Shown piece after piece: positions 41,812 through 50,242 of a DNA stretch of 64,000 nucleotides. The position numbers were made by a program, and so were the translations under genes. The stretch spans positions 3,162,001 to 3,226,000 of the forward strand of contig NZ_AP022576.1 in the NCBI RefSeq assembly GCF_010730355.1, in the 5' to 3' direction. Each line of letters begins with the position of its first letter. Positions within the stretch are counted from its first letter, which is position 1. Source of the stretch: Mycobacterium florentinum (lineage in GTDB: Bacteria; Actinomycetota; Actinomycetes; Mycobacteriales; Mycobacteriaceae). The notes beneath the pieces are model-generated. The model was not told the origin of the DNA. It saw only the letters and a list, made by a program, of their open reading frames with translations, and ran no database searches.

Positions 41812-43254
41812 ATGGACTGGTTTGCTGCATCCGACTACTGGTTGGGCAGGTTCGTGCTCGAGCGCGGCGTGGCGGCCATCTACCTGATCGCGTTCGTCGC
41901 CGCCGCCCTGCAGTTCCGCGCACTGATCGGCGAACACGGAATCCTGCCGGTGCCACGCTTTTTGGCGCGTCAGTCGTGGTGGAGCTCGCCGAGCATCTTC
42001 CAGGTGCGCTACTCCGATCGGCTGTTCGCCGGTGTCTGCTGGTTCGGGGCGGCGCTGTCGGCCGCCGTCGTGGCCGGCGCTGCCGACCTGCTACCGCTTG
42101 GGGCCGCGACGTTGATGTGGCTGACGCTGTGGGTGCTCTACCTGTCGATCGTCAACGTCGGGCAAGCGTGGTATTCGTTCGGCTGGGAATCGCTGCTGCT
42201 GGAAAGCGGATTCCTGATGATCTTCCTCGGCAATGATCGCGTCGCGCCGCCGGTGCTGACGTTGTGGATGGCGCGGCTGCTGCTGTTTCGCGTCGAGTTC
42301 GGCGCCGGGCTGATCAAGATGCGCGGTGACGCGTGCTGGCGCGACCTGACCTGCCTGTACTACCACCACGAAACCCAGCCGATGCCGGGGCCGCTGAGCT
42401 GGTTCTTCCATCACCTGCCCAAGCCGCTGCATCGAATTGAGGTGGCGGGCAACCACTTCGCGCAGCTGGTGGTGCCGTTCGGGCTGTTCGCGCCCCAGCC
42501 AGTATCCAGCGTGGCGGCGGCGATCGTTGTGGTCACCCAGCTGTGGCTGGTGGCCTCCGGCAATTTCGCCTGGCTCAATTGGCTGACGATTGTGCTGGCG
42601 TTCAGCGCCATCGACGACTCCTCTGCGGCGCTGCTGGTGCCGATACCCGGGCACTCGCCGCCGGTGTCGCCGCTGTGGTTCGTCGGCATGGTGGTGGCGT
42701 GCGCGGGCGCGGTACTGTTCCTGACCTATTGGCCGGTGCGCAACATGTTGTCCCCGCGTCAGCGAATGAACATGTCGTTCAACCCGTTTCACTTGGTGAA
42801 TACCTACGGTGCATTCGGCAGCATCGGTCGTGTCCGCCGGGAGGTGGTGGTCGAGGGCACCGACGAGCCACGGCTCACCGCGCGGACGGTGTGGAAGGAA
42901 TACGAGTTCAAGGGCAAGCCCGGCGCCGTCGGACGGTTGCCCCGCCAGTGGGCGCCCTATCATCTGCGGCTTGACTGGCTGATGTGGTTCGCCGCGATCG
43001 CGCCGGGCTACGCCCAGCCATGGCTGAAGCCGTTCTTGCAACGGCTGCTGCGCAACGACCGCGCCACGCTACGGCTGTTGCGGCACAATCCTTTTCCGGA
43101 CTCGCCGCCGCGCTATGTGCGGGCGCAGCTCTACCAGTACCGCTTCACCACGCCGGCGGAGCTGCGGCGCGATCGGATGTGGTGGCATCGTGCGCTGGTC
43201 GGCCAATATCTTCCGCCGATGACGCTGACGACGGCGTCTCCCCCGGCCGGCTGA
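41812..43254 (+). CDS. Lipase maturation factor family membrane protein (Rv0235c-like)
   Basis: Polytopic membrane protein of the lipase-maturation-factor (LMF1-like) family, 480 aa, ortholog of Rv0235c. The family core is visible as GQAWYSFGWESLLLESGFL, then FRVEFGAGLIKMRGDACWRDLTCLYYHHETQPMPGP shortened across two lines of helices, and FNPFHLVNTYGAFGSIGRVR. ATG 41812 is preferred because GAGGAG is eight bases upstream; GTG 41806 and GTG 41782 are alternatives. The bacterial role is unknown; eukaryotic members help lipases fold in the ER. It follows aftD by 86 bp. Confidence 0.83.
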   Translation: MDWFAASDYWLGRFVLERGVAAIYLIAFVAAALQFRALIGEHGILPVPRFLARQSWWSSPSIFQVRYSDRLFAGVCWFGAALSAAVVAGAADLLPLGAATLMWLTLWVLYLSIVNVGQAWYSFGWESLLLESGFLMIFLGNDRVAPPVLTLWMARLLLFRVEFGAGLIKMRGDACWRDLTCLYYHHETQPMPGPLSWFFHHLPKPLHRIEVAGNHFAQLVVPFGLFAPQPVSSVAAAIVVVTQLWLVASGNFAWLNWLTIVLAFSAIDDSSAALLVPIPGHSPPVSPLWFVGMVVACAGAVLFLTYWPVRNMLSPRQRMNMSFNPFHLVNTYGAFGSIGRVRREVVVEGTDEPRLTARTVWKEYEFKGKPGAVGRLPRQWAPYHLRLDWLMWFAAIAPGYAQPWLKPFLQRLLRNDRATLRLLRHNPFPDSPPRYVRAQLYQYRFTTPAELRRDRMWWHRALVGQYLPPMTLTTASPPAG

Positions 43255-43263
43255 GCAACGCGG

Positions 43264-43731
43264 TCAGATCAGTCTGCTGATATCGGTCAGCAGCTGGGAC
43301 ACCACCGTGATCGAGGCGATTCGACGCCCCGTCTCGTCGTCGAGGTCGGCATCCAGAACGGCGTTCGTCTTCGTGAGCTTGAGGACACGACCCGTCGCCA
43401 CATAGCCTTTCGCCGTTCCGCTGCGCAGGATCGTCACCGTCATGCTCAGCGTCGGGCAGGGATGGCCCGTCACCAGCGACCCGCAATGCGTGGCCGTCTG
43501 ATCCAGCATCTCGGCGATCGATCCACCGCTGATCACGGTGAAATTGAAAGCACTGGAACCCGGCTCGTAAGACATGCGCAGCCATCGCTCGTCACGGCTG
43601 CCGTCGAGGAACCTCGCGTTCAGCGTCGAGAGATTGGGGGTCAGGTGCTTGTTTGCGTGTGCAACCCATTCCGCATCGGACAGCGTGTTCCCGGCTTCTC
43701 CGAAGAGGCCGAGATATCCATTGACATCCAC
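43264..43731 (-). CDS. Hot-dog fold thioesterase (PaaI/4HBT-like)
   Basis: Acyl-CoA thioesterase-like protein of 155 aa. The hot-dog helix and its catalytic region read ISGGSIAEMLDQTATHCGSL, followed by LSMTVTILRSGTAKGYVATG and VLDADLDDETGRRIAS, the usual PaaI pattern. The first 60 residues are an added segment. It is convergent with the LMF-like gene and divergent from the second R2lox gene (146 bp apart). It is the first gene of the accessory block. The natural thioester is unknown. Confidence 0.72.
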   Translation of the reverse strand: MDVNGYLGLFGEAGNTLSDAEWVAHANKHLTPNLSTLNARFLDGSRDERWLRMSYEPGSSAFNFTVISGGSIAEMLDQTATHCGSLVTGHPCPTLSMTVTILRSGTAKGYVATGRVLKLTKTNAVLDADLDDETGRRIASITVVSQLLTDISRLI

Positions 43732-43877
43732 GTCTGCGAGGTTAGAACGATTGAGCTTTCCGCCGTGGCTGGTGCGTTTGGCGTATCAACTCGTGCGTGT
43801 TCTGTCCAGCGCCTGGCCGTTATTCGCGGTCTGGACGCACCATCGAGTCATCACACTCGGTTGGGGAGGTCGGTCAG

Positions 43878-44822
43878 ATGACACGCACACATTCGGGTTC
43901 ACTGCTCGCGGGCGGACTGAACTGGGATAGTTTGCCGCTGAGGCTATTCGCGGGGGGTAACACCAAGTTCTGGGACCCCGCCGATATCGACTTCTCCCGC
44001 GACCGCGCGGACTGGGAAAGCCTGACCGATGAGGAACGCCGCCTCGCAATGCAATTGTGCGTGCAATTCGTTGCCGGGGAGGAGGCGGTGACTGAGGACA
44101 TTCAGCCGTTCATGGCGGCCATGCGGGCCGAGGGCCGGCTGGGTGACGAGATGTATCTGACGCAGTTCGCTTTCGAGGAGGCCAAGCACACCCAGGTGTT
44201 CCGCATGTGGCTCGACGCCGTCGGTGAGACCGGCGATCTGCAGGCCTACCTCGAGCCGCTGCCCGCGTACCGGCAGATCTTTTACGAGGAGCTGCCAAAC
44301 TGCCTCAACGCCTTGACAATCGACCCGTCACCCGTCGCGCAGATCCGGGCATCGGTGACCTATAACCACGTGGTCGAGGGCATGATGGCGCTGACCGGCT
44401 ACCACTCGTGGCACAAGATCTGCGCCGGGCGCAACATTCTGCCCGGCATGCGGGAGTTGGTCCGGCGCATCGGCGACGACGAGCGACGGCACATGGCGTG
44501 GGGCACCTTCACCTGCCGGCGCCACGTCGCCGCCGACGACACCAACTGGGCCGTGTTCGAGGCACGGATGAACGAGCTCATCCCGCTGGTCATGCAAACG
44601 ACCGAACAGGCTTATGCCACGTTCAGCGATCCCATCCCGTTCGGCCTGGACCCAGACGAGTCGCGCCAGTACGCCTCCGACAGGGGTATGCGCCGGTTCG
44701 GCACCATCGCCAGTGCCCGCGGCCGACCGCTCGGTGAGATCGACGTCGACTATTCGCCGCTGCAGCTGGAAGACAGCTTCGCCAACGAGGACGAAAAGGC
44801 CTTGGCGGCCTCGGCACAGTGA
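43878..44822 (+). CDS. R2-like ligand-binding oxidase, second copy
   Basis: R2lox protein of the ferritin/RNR-R2 superfamily, 314 aa, a paralog of the gene at 51634-52569. The metal ligands of M. tuberculosis R2lox are all present: E68, E101, H104, E167, E202, H205 in [19 protein letters not shown] and DDERRH. The Val-Tyr pair that forms the ether cross-link (V71, Y162) is kept as well. It should therefore assemble a Mn/Fe cofactor and oxidise a bound lipid-like ligand. ATG 43878 follows GGGAGG. Next comes, one base after the stop, a membrane-tethered HNH gene. Substrate unknown; not a ribonucleotide reductase subunit despite the frequent nrdB label. Confidence 0.88.
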   Translation: MTRTHSGSLLAGGLNWDSLPLRLFAGGNTKFWDPADIDFSRDRADWESLTDEERRLAMQLCVQFVAGEEAVTEDIQPFMAAMRAEGRLGDEMYLTQFAFEEAKHTQVFRMWLDAVGETGDLQAYLEPLPAYRQIFYEELPNCLNALTIDPSPVAQIRASVTYNHVVEGMMALTGYHSWHKICAGRNILPGMRELVRRIGDDERRHMAWGTFTCRRHVAADDTNWAVFEARMNELIPLVMQTTEQAYATFSDPIPFGLDPDESRQYASDRGMRRFGTIASARGRPLGEIDVDYSPLQLEDSFANEDEKALAASAQ

Positions 44823-44823
44823 C

Positions 44824-45714
44824 ATGAAAGCACTCACGATCGCGGCAGCAGCCGCCATAGCGCTCGCACCCGTCGCGGTGGTAGCAACCACACCCGTTGT
44901 GGCACAGGCGGCTCCGTTTGTCGGCGCTGCGCAACATCGCATTCCGACGAGGCCCGCTCCGCCGGAGCCGACCGACGACCGTGACACCGGCGGGGACCCG
45001 ACAGGTCGTTTCACCAACTCCTCGGGGCCCGAGCGGGCCGCTGACGACGAGCCGAGCCCACCCTGGCGGCACCTGGCGCTGCACTACGCGGTGTTGATGA
45101 CAGTGGTGGGCCTTGCCGCCTGGGCTATCGGATCGTCTTCACGTCGCGCCAGGGGTACACCTGCGATCCCGGCCCGGCCGGAACCGCGCCGGGTCGGCCG
45201 CGCCGCGCCGGCCGTCAAATCCGCGCGCACATTTGCCACGATTGATCCGCCAGACTCAGAGGCAAAGCAACGGGCGCTAGTCGAGGCGGCCCATAGATGC
45301 GCCGTCCCCACCTGCCGGCATCCAACGACCGAGATAGCTCACATCGTGTCCACGTCGCAGAGCCGCGACGACTCGTTCCAAAACCTCATCGCGTTATGCC
45401 CGGGCTGCCAAGAGAAGGAAATCGATCCGCAGTCGATCCGCAGGTACAAGCGCAATCTCGGGATCTTGAACAGTCGCTACTCTGCTTTCGAGCGCCGGTT
45501 GTTCGACCAGATTGCCGAGACCGGCCGGAGATCCTTCGTGGTCCAGGCGGGTTTGGAGATCCCGCTCCTGCACGCAGTCGGTGATGGGTTTTTGAAGCGA
45601 ATCGAACCATCGCCGGTACCGACCCAACGCGATGAACCCACCCATTACCGATATGAGGTCGCCGATGCCGGGCTGGAATTCGTTGGCCGATACGTCCGGG
45701 GTGAAGACATTTGA
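44824..45714 (+). CDS. Membrane-tethered HNH-domain protein
   Basis: 296-aa protein with an unusual layout. Residues 1-30 are a signal-like segment (AAAAAIALAPVAVV, ending AQAA), and 31-82 are polar and Pro-rich. A membrane helix spans about 84-104 (LALHYAVLMTVVGLAAWAIG) and is followed by Arg-rich residues, so the C-terminus should be cytoplasmic. An HNH/zinc-finger nuclease-like domain at 155-215 has C159 and C164 (CAVPTC), H173 (EIAHIVS), N187 (NLIAL) and C192/C195 (CPGC). The remaining ~100 residues are unassigned. ATG 44824 is one base after the R2lox-2 stop, so the two are an operon. Nuclease activity is inferred from the domain only. Confidence 0.7.
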   Translation: MKALTIAAAAAIALAPVAVVATTPVVAQAAPFVGAAQHRIPTRPAPPEPTDDRDTGGDPTGRFTNSSGPERAADDEPSPPWRHLALHYAVLMTVVGLAAWAIGSSSRRARGTPAIPARPEPRRVGRAAPAVKSARTFATIDPPDSEAKQRALVEAAHRCAVPTCRHPTTEIAHIVSTSQSRDDSFQNLIALCPGCQEKEIDPQSIRRYKRNLGILNSRYSAFERRLFDQIAETGRRSFVVQAGLEIPLLHAVGDGFLKRIEPSPVPTQRDEPTHYRYEVADAGLEFVGRYVRGEDI

Positions 45715-45752
45715 TAAGTTCCCCCAACGGCGTCGGCTGAGGAACCAAGACG

Positions 45753-45851
45753 CCCTAGTTCTGCAACGACATAGAGTGCCTGCGAGACTTCGAAACCGCG
45801 GAGTAGCGAATGCATTTGGGCAGCCGCGGACACAGACGGTTGATCGGCCAT
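45753..45851 (-). pseudogene. N-terminal fragment of a methyltransferase gene
   Basis: The minus-strand frame MADQPSVSAAAQMHSLLRGF then EVSQALYVVAELG is the dimerisation start of an O-methyltransferase (hydroxyneurospore/acetylserotonin type). Similarity ends at about 45753, after which the frame runs into the 3' end of the HNH gene and stops at 45645. The bulk (SAM-binding domain) is gone. It lies 27 bp after doxX on the same strand, so it was probably the last gene of that unit before truncation. Confidence 0.6.
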
Positions 45852-45878
45852 GAGTAATCCTTTCCACATAGGTCACAG

Positions 45879-46268
45879 TCATCGCTCCCACATCGCGATC
45901 GCCGCAAATGCCAGCAGTGCCAAGTTCAATAGGATGATTCCCGGCTCACGCCGACGCGCGTGCACCACTGCCGCACCTAACATCACGACAATCAAGCCCA
46001 CTGTCCCAAGCGTTACCGTCAGCCGGGACGAGATTTCGAGCATCGCGGGTACGACCATCGCCAGACCGCCCGCGACCTCTGTCAATCCCACGAATATCAC
46101 TGTGCGCGGACTGAAGTCGTCGACCCAACTCGAACCCCGCAGTGCCAGGTGCTTTTTGGGGATGACCAACTTCATGGCTCCGAAGGCGGCGAAAGCCACA
46201 CCCATCCCAGCACTCACAACCCATAAAGCCACGTTCACTTCCACGTTCGTGACGGCTGTGCCGTTCAT
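45879..46268 (-). CDS. DoxX-family membrane protein
   Basis: Small four-helix membrane protein of 129 aa, DoxX/SURF4 type. Helices lie at about 8-30, 55-75, 82-101 and 108-127. The family features are AFGAMKLVIPKK in helix 1 and VGLTEVAGGLAMVVP in helix 2. Some mycobacterial DoxX proteins take part in membrane redox/thiol complexes, but this one has no SodA or SseA partner nearby. It is on the same strand as formate dehydrogenase (73 bp upstream) and the methyltransferase fragment downstream. ATG 46268 used. Confidence 0.75.
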   Translation of the reverse strand: MNGTAVTNVEVNVALWVVSAGMGVAFAAFGAMKLVIPKKHLALRGSSWVDDFSPRTVIFVGLTEVAGGLAMVVPAMLEISSRLTVTLGTVGLIVVMLGAAVVHARRREPGIILLNLALLAFAAIAMWER

Positions 46269-46341
46269 TCTCGGTCAAGAAGCGTGGTGACGATCTGGTC
46301 ACTGGAGACGCCTTCGCCGACGAGGACCAGAAGGCTGTTCC

Positions 46342-47496
46342 TTACTTCTGGTAGGACAAGGCTCCCGTCCCGGCGAGCTTGCCGCCCTCGACGATCAGGT
46401 ATTCCGGGCGAATGGGTGTGCCCGCGAACCAGCTTTCCAGAATCTCCCGGGTACCCGCGGCGTACCGGGCCTGCGCGGACAGCGTGGTACCCGAAACATG
46501 GGGCGTCATAGCGTTATTCGGCATGGTCCGCCACGGGTGGTCGGCCGGCGGCGGCTGCGGGAACCACACGTCGCCGGCGTAGCCCGCGAGCTGACCGCTG
46601 CGCAGCGCGGCCGCGATCGCCTCCGGGACTGTCTCCTCGCCGCGCGCGGTGTTGACGATGTAGGAGCCGCGCCGCATCGTGCCCAGCAGTCGCTCGTTGA
46701 ACATCCGGCGGGTGGCCTCGTACAGCGGCGAGTGGATCGACACGATATCGACGGAGCGGACCAACGATTCGACGTCGGGATGGAACGTAACGTTGAGTTC
46801 CTTCTCGACCTCCGGCGACAGCCGGCGCGTGTCGGTGTAGTGCAGGTTGACATCGAACGGCGCCAGCCTGCGCAACACCGCGCGCCCGATCCGGCCGGCG
46901 GCGATCAGCCCCACGTCCATGCCCTCCAGGTCGTAGGCACGCTCCACGCAATCGGCGATGTTCCAACCGCCTTCGCTGGCCCACCGGTGCGACGGGACGA
47001 AATTGCGCACCAGGGTGAGGATCTGCATCACCGTATGCTCGGCGACACTGATGCTGTTGCTGTAGGTCACCTCGGCGACAGTGATTCCGTGTTCCTGGGC
47101 GACGTCGAGGTCGACGTGGTCCGAGCCGATTCCCGCGGTCAGCGCCAGCTTGAGTCTGGGCGCCTTCTCGATCCGCTCTTTGGTCAGGTATGCCGGCCAA
47201 AATGGTTGAGAGATCACGATATCGGCGTCGGGCAGCTCGCGTTCGAACTCCGAATCCGGCCCGTCCTTGTCCGACGTCACCACCAACTCGTGGCCGGCGT
47301 CTTCAAAGAACTTGCGCAACCCGAGCTCGCCTGAAACACAGCCGAGTAGCTCACCGGGCGTGAAGTCAACCTTCGACGGTGTCGGTACGGTGCTGCCGTC
47401 GGGGTAGCTCGGAATCGACGGGATGCTGTCCCGGGCGTACTTCGACGGGTATCCGCCGACCGGGTCTGGGTAGAGCACCATCACACACTTGGCCAT
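46342..47496 (-). CDS. fdh: NAD-dependent formate dehydrogenase
   Basis: Single-subunit, cofactor-free NAD+-dependent formate dehydrogenase of the D-2-hydroxyacid dehydrogenase family, 384 aa; oxidises formate to CO2. Fdh-specific stretches are ITVAEVTYSNSISVAEHTVM, the NAD loop IAAGRIGRAVLRRLAPFDVN, LHYTDTRRL and NTARGE. The catalytic His is in AMTPHVSGTTLSAQARYAAG, and GDVWFPQPPPADHPWR is also typical. The start is ATG 47496, with AGGAG upstream; the longer frame is unsupported. It lies downstream of a LysR gene and an acetolactate-synthase-type enzyme. Could supply NADH or detoxify formate. Confidence 0.92.
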   Translation of the reverse strand: MAKCVMVLYPDPVGGYPSKYARDSIPSIPSYPDGSTVPTPSKVDFTPGELLGCVSGELGLRKFFEDAGHELVVTSDKDGPDSEFERELPDADIVISQPFWPAYLTKERIEKAPRLKLALTAGIGSDHVDLDVAQEHGITVAEVTYSNSISVAEHTVMQILTLVRNFVPSHRWASEGGWNIADCVERAYDLEGMDVGLIAAGRIGRAVLRRLAPFDVNLHYTDTRRLSPEVEKELNVTFHPDVESLVRSVDIVSIHSPLYEATRRMFNERLLGTMRRGSYIVNTARGEETVPEAIAAALRSGQLAGYAGDVWFPQPPPADHPWRTMPNNAMTPHVSGTTLSAQARYAAGTREILESWFAGTPIRPEYLIVEGGKLAGTGALSYQK

Positions 47497-47593
47497 CGGT
47501 TTCTCCTCATGCTGGGTCGCCGCATCCCAGCTTTCGCCGCCGGAGTCGGCGATGTCCAAGACGGAATTCCGACCGGCCGATAGGCCGCGCCGA

Positions 47594-48511
47594 TCAGGCC
47601 TGGTGAGGTCCGCCGAACACGTCACCAATGCTGGCGTCCCGCGCGGTCTGGACCAGCGCGCGGGTCACCACCGAGCCGGGATCTTCCGCGCGGGTGACGA
47701 GCACCATCGCAGCGATGATCGACGGATCCTGCAGCCGTAGCACCGATGCCCCAGCGGGCACGCCAAGGGTACGAATCCAGGTCTGCGGCACGATGCTCGC
47801 CCAGCGGCCCGTGCAGACGTGGGCGAATAACGTGGCAACAGAATCGGTTTCAAGCTGCGGGGTCACCGAAAGACCCTCCGCGGCCAGCGCGTCGTCGATG
47901 ACGCGACGTCCGCGCATCCCGACAGTGAGCAGGCACAACGGTAAGGCCAGCGCGTCCGACCAACTGATGGAGTCGGATTTCCCCGCGAGCAGGTCGCTGC
48001 CCACGATGAGCACCTGGTGCTCCTGGTAGAGCGGGGTGACCAGCAGTTCGTCGGTGTCGTGGCGATCCGGGTACAGAATCCCCGCGTCCAGCTCGAACCG
48101 GCGGATTCGTTCGATGATCCCCGCCGAGCGCAGGTTCGTCTCCACCTGTACCCGCACCAGCGGGTGCGCGGCACAAAACGAATCCGTCAGCAGCGCAACG
48201 GTAGTGGCGGCATTGGGGACCACACCCAATCGCAGCTCGCCGACCAGGCCGGTCTGCAATGCCGTGACCTCAAGAGTGAGCGCGTCGCGGTCGGCCAGGA
48301 TGCGCCGGGCCCAATGGACGAGCCGTTCCCCTTCGGGGGTGAGGCCCTCGAACTTCTGGCCGCGCCGGACCAGCGGGACCTTCAGCTCGTGTTCAAGCTT
48401 GCGGATGGCCTCCGACAACGCCGGCTGGGATACATGGCACGCGTCGGCGGCGTGAGCGAAATGACGCTCCCGGGCGAGCGCCACGAAATACTCCAGCTGG
48501 CGAAACAGCAT
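47594..48511 (-). CDS. LysR-family transcription regulator
   Basis: LysR-type regulator of 305 aa. The N-terminal winged HTH is MLFRQLEYFVALARERHFAH, then AADACHVSQPALSEAIRKLE. The effector domain begins GELRLGVVPNAATTVALL. ATG 48511 opens the HTH; the longer open frame upstream is a shadow within the TPP-enzyme gene. It lies five bases after the TPP-enzyme stop and 97 bp before fdh, all on one strand. It probably controls this unit in response to a small metabolite. LysR regulators near formate dehydrogenase genes are common in soil bacteria. Confidence 0.88.
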   Translation of the reverse strand: MLFRQLEYFVALARERHFAHAADACHVSQPALSEAIRKLEHELKVPLVRRGQKFEGLTPEGERLVHWARRILADRDALTLEVTALQTGLVGELRLGVVPNAATTVALLTDSFCAAHPLVRVQVETNLRSAGIIERIRRFELDAGILYPDRHDTDELLVTPLYQEHQVLIVGSDLLAGKSDSISWSDALALPLCLLTVGMRGRRVIDDALAAEGLSVTPQLETDSVATLFAHVCTGRWASIVPQTWIRTLGVPAGASVLRLQDPSIIAAMVLVTRAEDPGSVVTRALVQTARDASIGDVFGGPHQA

Positions 48512-48516
48512 GGACG

Positions 48517-50160
48517 CTATAGAGTTTCGTCTAGCTCGCCGAGCCGGTCGGTCAGCCGCAGATTCTCCGAGTAATCCACCGGGCAGCAGATCAGCGACAC
48601 CCCGTCGTCGTCGAGTGCGGCCCGCAGCGTCGGCAGCAGCTCGTCGGCGTGAGAGATCCGATACCCTTTGGCGCCAAAGCTTTCGGCGTACGTGACAATG
48701 TCGGGGTTGCCGAACTTCACGTAATAGTGGGCCCCGAGCTCGAGATCCATCTTCCATTCGATCAGGCCGTAACCGCCGTCCTCCCAGATCAACACCACCA
48801 GCGGTATCTTCTCCCGCACGGCGGTCTCAATTTCCTGCGAGTTCATCAGGAAGGCACCGTCGCCCACCACGGCCAGCACCTTGACATCCGGTTGCGCCAG
48901 CTTCACCCCCAGCGCACCGGGAAGAGCAAAACCCATGGTGGACAAACCGTTTGAAATCAGACACGTGTTGCGTTCGAACGTTGGATACAGCCGGGCCATC
49001 CACATCTTGGTGGCACCGGTGTCGACGAGCACCACGTCGGAGCGGCCCAGCGCCGCCCTGGTGTCGGCGACCACCCGCTGCGGGGCCAACGGAAATCGCG
49101 AATCTTGCTGTCCACGAGCGAATTCCTCGGCCAACAACCCCGACCCGGGTACGTCGGCGTCGTCGAAACGGTGACCGGCGAGTGCGTCGGCGAGCTCGTT
49201 CAGTGAATCGCTGAGGTCGCCGATGATGCCGACGTCGACCGAATAGTGCGCGTCAACCTCAGCCGGGAAGCGATGGATGTGGATGATCTTCTTGTCGGCC
49301 TGCGGGTTGATCCGGACCGGGTCGAATTCCTGCAACTCGTAGCCGACCGCGATCACGACGTCGGCGCAGTCGAACCCGAAGTTGACGTAGTCGTGCCGCA
49401 TGAACCCAATGGTCCCGATGCTGTTGGGGTGATCGTCGGGCATCACGCCCTTGCCGTGGAAGGTGTTCGCGACCCGGATCCCGAGATCCTCCGCGAAGCG
49501 GACCAGGGCATCCGTCGCGTTGCTGCGGGCAGCCCCGTGCCCGACCAGCAGCACGGGACGTTGCGCGTTGCGCAGGATGTCGACCGCCCGCGCCACCTGG
49601 CCGGGCGCCGGCGCGTCGGCGCGGACAACGTTGCGCGGCAACGCCGTCAGCTCGTAATCAGTCTCGTCGGCGTCGATGTGCTCGGGCACCGCGAGATAGA
49701 CCGCGGCGGGTCGTTCGGTCTCGGCGGTTTTGAACGCCTTGCGGACCATCTCCGGAATGGCGCGCGCGGTGGGGACGCCGGCGGCCCAGCGGGTGATCGG
49801 GTCGAACATCGACACCAGGTCGACGTACTGGTGCGACTCCTTGTACTCGCGATCCTGACCGACCTGCGCCGAGATGGCGACCACCGGGGTGCTGTTGGTG
49901 GTGGCGTCGGCGACGCCGAGCTGCATGTTGATCGCGCCCGGGCCCAGCGTGGCCGACACCACACCGGCGCGCCCGGTGACGCGACCGTACATCTCGGCCA
50001 TGAAGGCGGCCGCCTGCTCGTGCCGGGTGAGCACATAGCGGATGCCGGAGTGCGCCAGCGCCTGGGTGAACCGGATGTTCTCCTCCCCCGGTATCCCGAA
50101 GACGACCGCAACACCCTCATTCTCCAGGCACTTGACGATCAATTGAGCCGCAGTGCTCAT
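48517..50160 (-). CDS. Acetolactate synthase-type thiamine diphosphate enzyme
   Basis: TPP-dependent enzyme of the acetolactate synthase family, 547 aa, closest in layout to catabolic AlsS rather than anabolic IlvB. The catalytic Glu is in TRHEQAAAFMAEMYGR (about 45-60). The central domain follows, and the TPP-Mg motif GDGAFLMNSQEIETAVRE is in the C-terminal domain. It could condense two pyruvates to 2-acetolactate, or act on a related 2-oxo acid or acyl-CoA. No regulatory ACT subunit (IlvN) or acetolactate decarboxylase is nearby. Divergent from gabD1 (82 bp). It heads a unit with LysR and fdh, so a route that releases formate is imaginable but unproven. Confidence 0.8.
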   Translation of the reverse strand: MSTAAQLIVKCLENEGVAVVFGIPGEENIRFTQALAHSGIRYVLTRHEQAAAFMAEMYGRVTGRAGVVSATLGPGAINMQLGVADATTNSTPVVAISAQVGQDREYKESHQYVDLVSMFDPITRWAAGVPTARAIPEMVRKAFKTAETERPAAVYLAVPEHIDADETDYELTALPRNVVRADAPAPGQVARAVDILRNAQRPVLLVGHGAARSNATDALVRFAEDLGIRVANTFHGKGVMPDDHPNSIGTIGFMRHDYVNFGFDCADVVIAVGYELQEFDPVRINPQADKKIIHIHRFPAEVDAHYSVDVGIIGDLSDSLNELADALAGHRFDDADVPGSGLLAEEFARGQQDSRFPLAPQRVVADTRAALGRSDVVLVDTGATKMWMARLYPTFERNTCLISNGLSTMGFALPGALGVKLAQPDVKVLAVVGDGAFLMNSQEIETAVREKIPLVVLIWEDGGYGLIEWKMDLELGAHYYVKFGNPDIVTYAESFGAKGYRISHADELLPTLRAALDDDGVSLICCPVDYSENLRLTDRLGELDETL

Positions 50161-50242
50161 CCGCCACCTCCCTCTTGGGAACGATAGTGGCAGGCTAGGT
50201 GTTGGATGTTTTAGTCACCCAAGCGAAGGGAAGGATGTCAGC

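Noticed and set aside
45394-45891. 165-aa minus-strand frame across the HNH end and methyltransferase fragment
   Set aside because: No recognisable motif; the methyltransferase similarity is in a different minus-strand frame, and the HNH gene explains the overlap.
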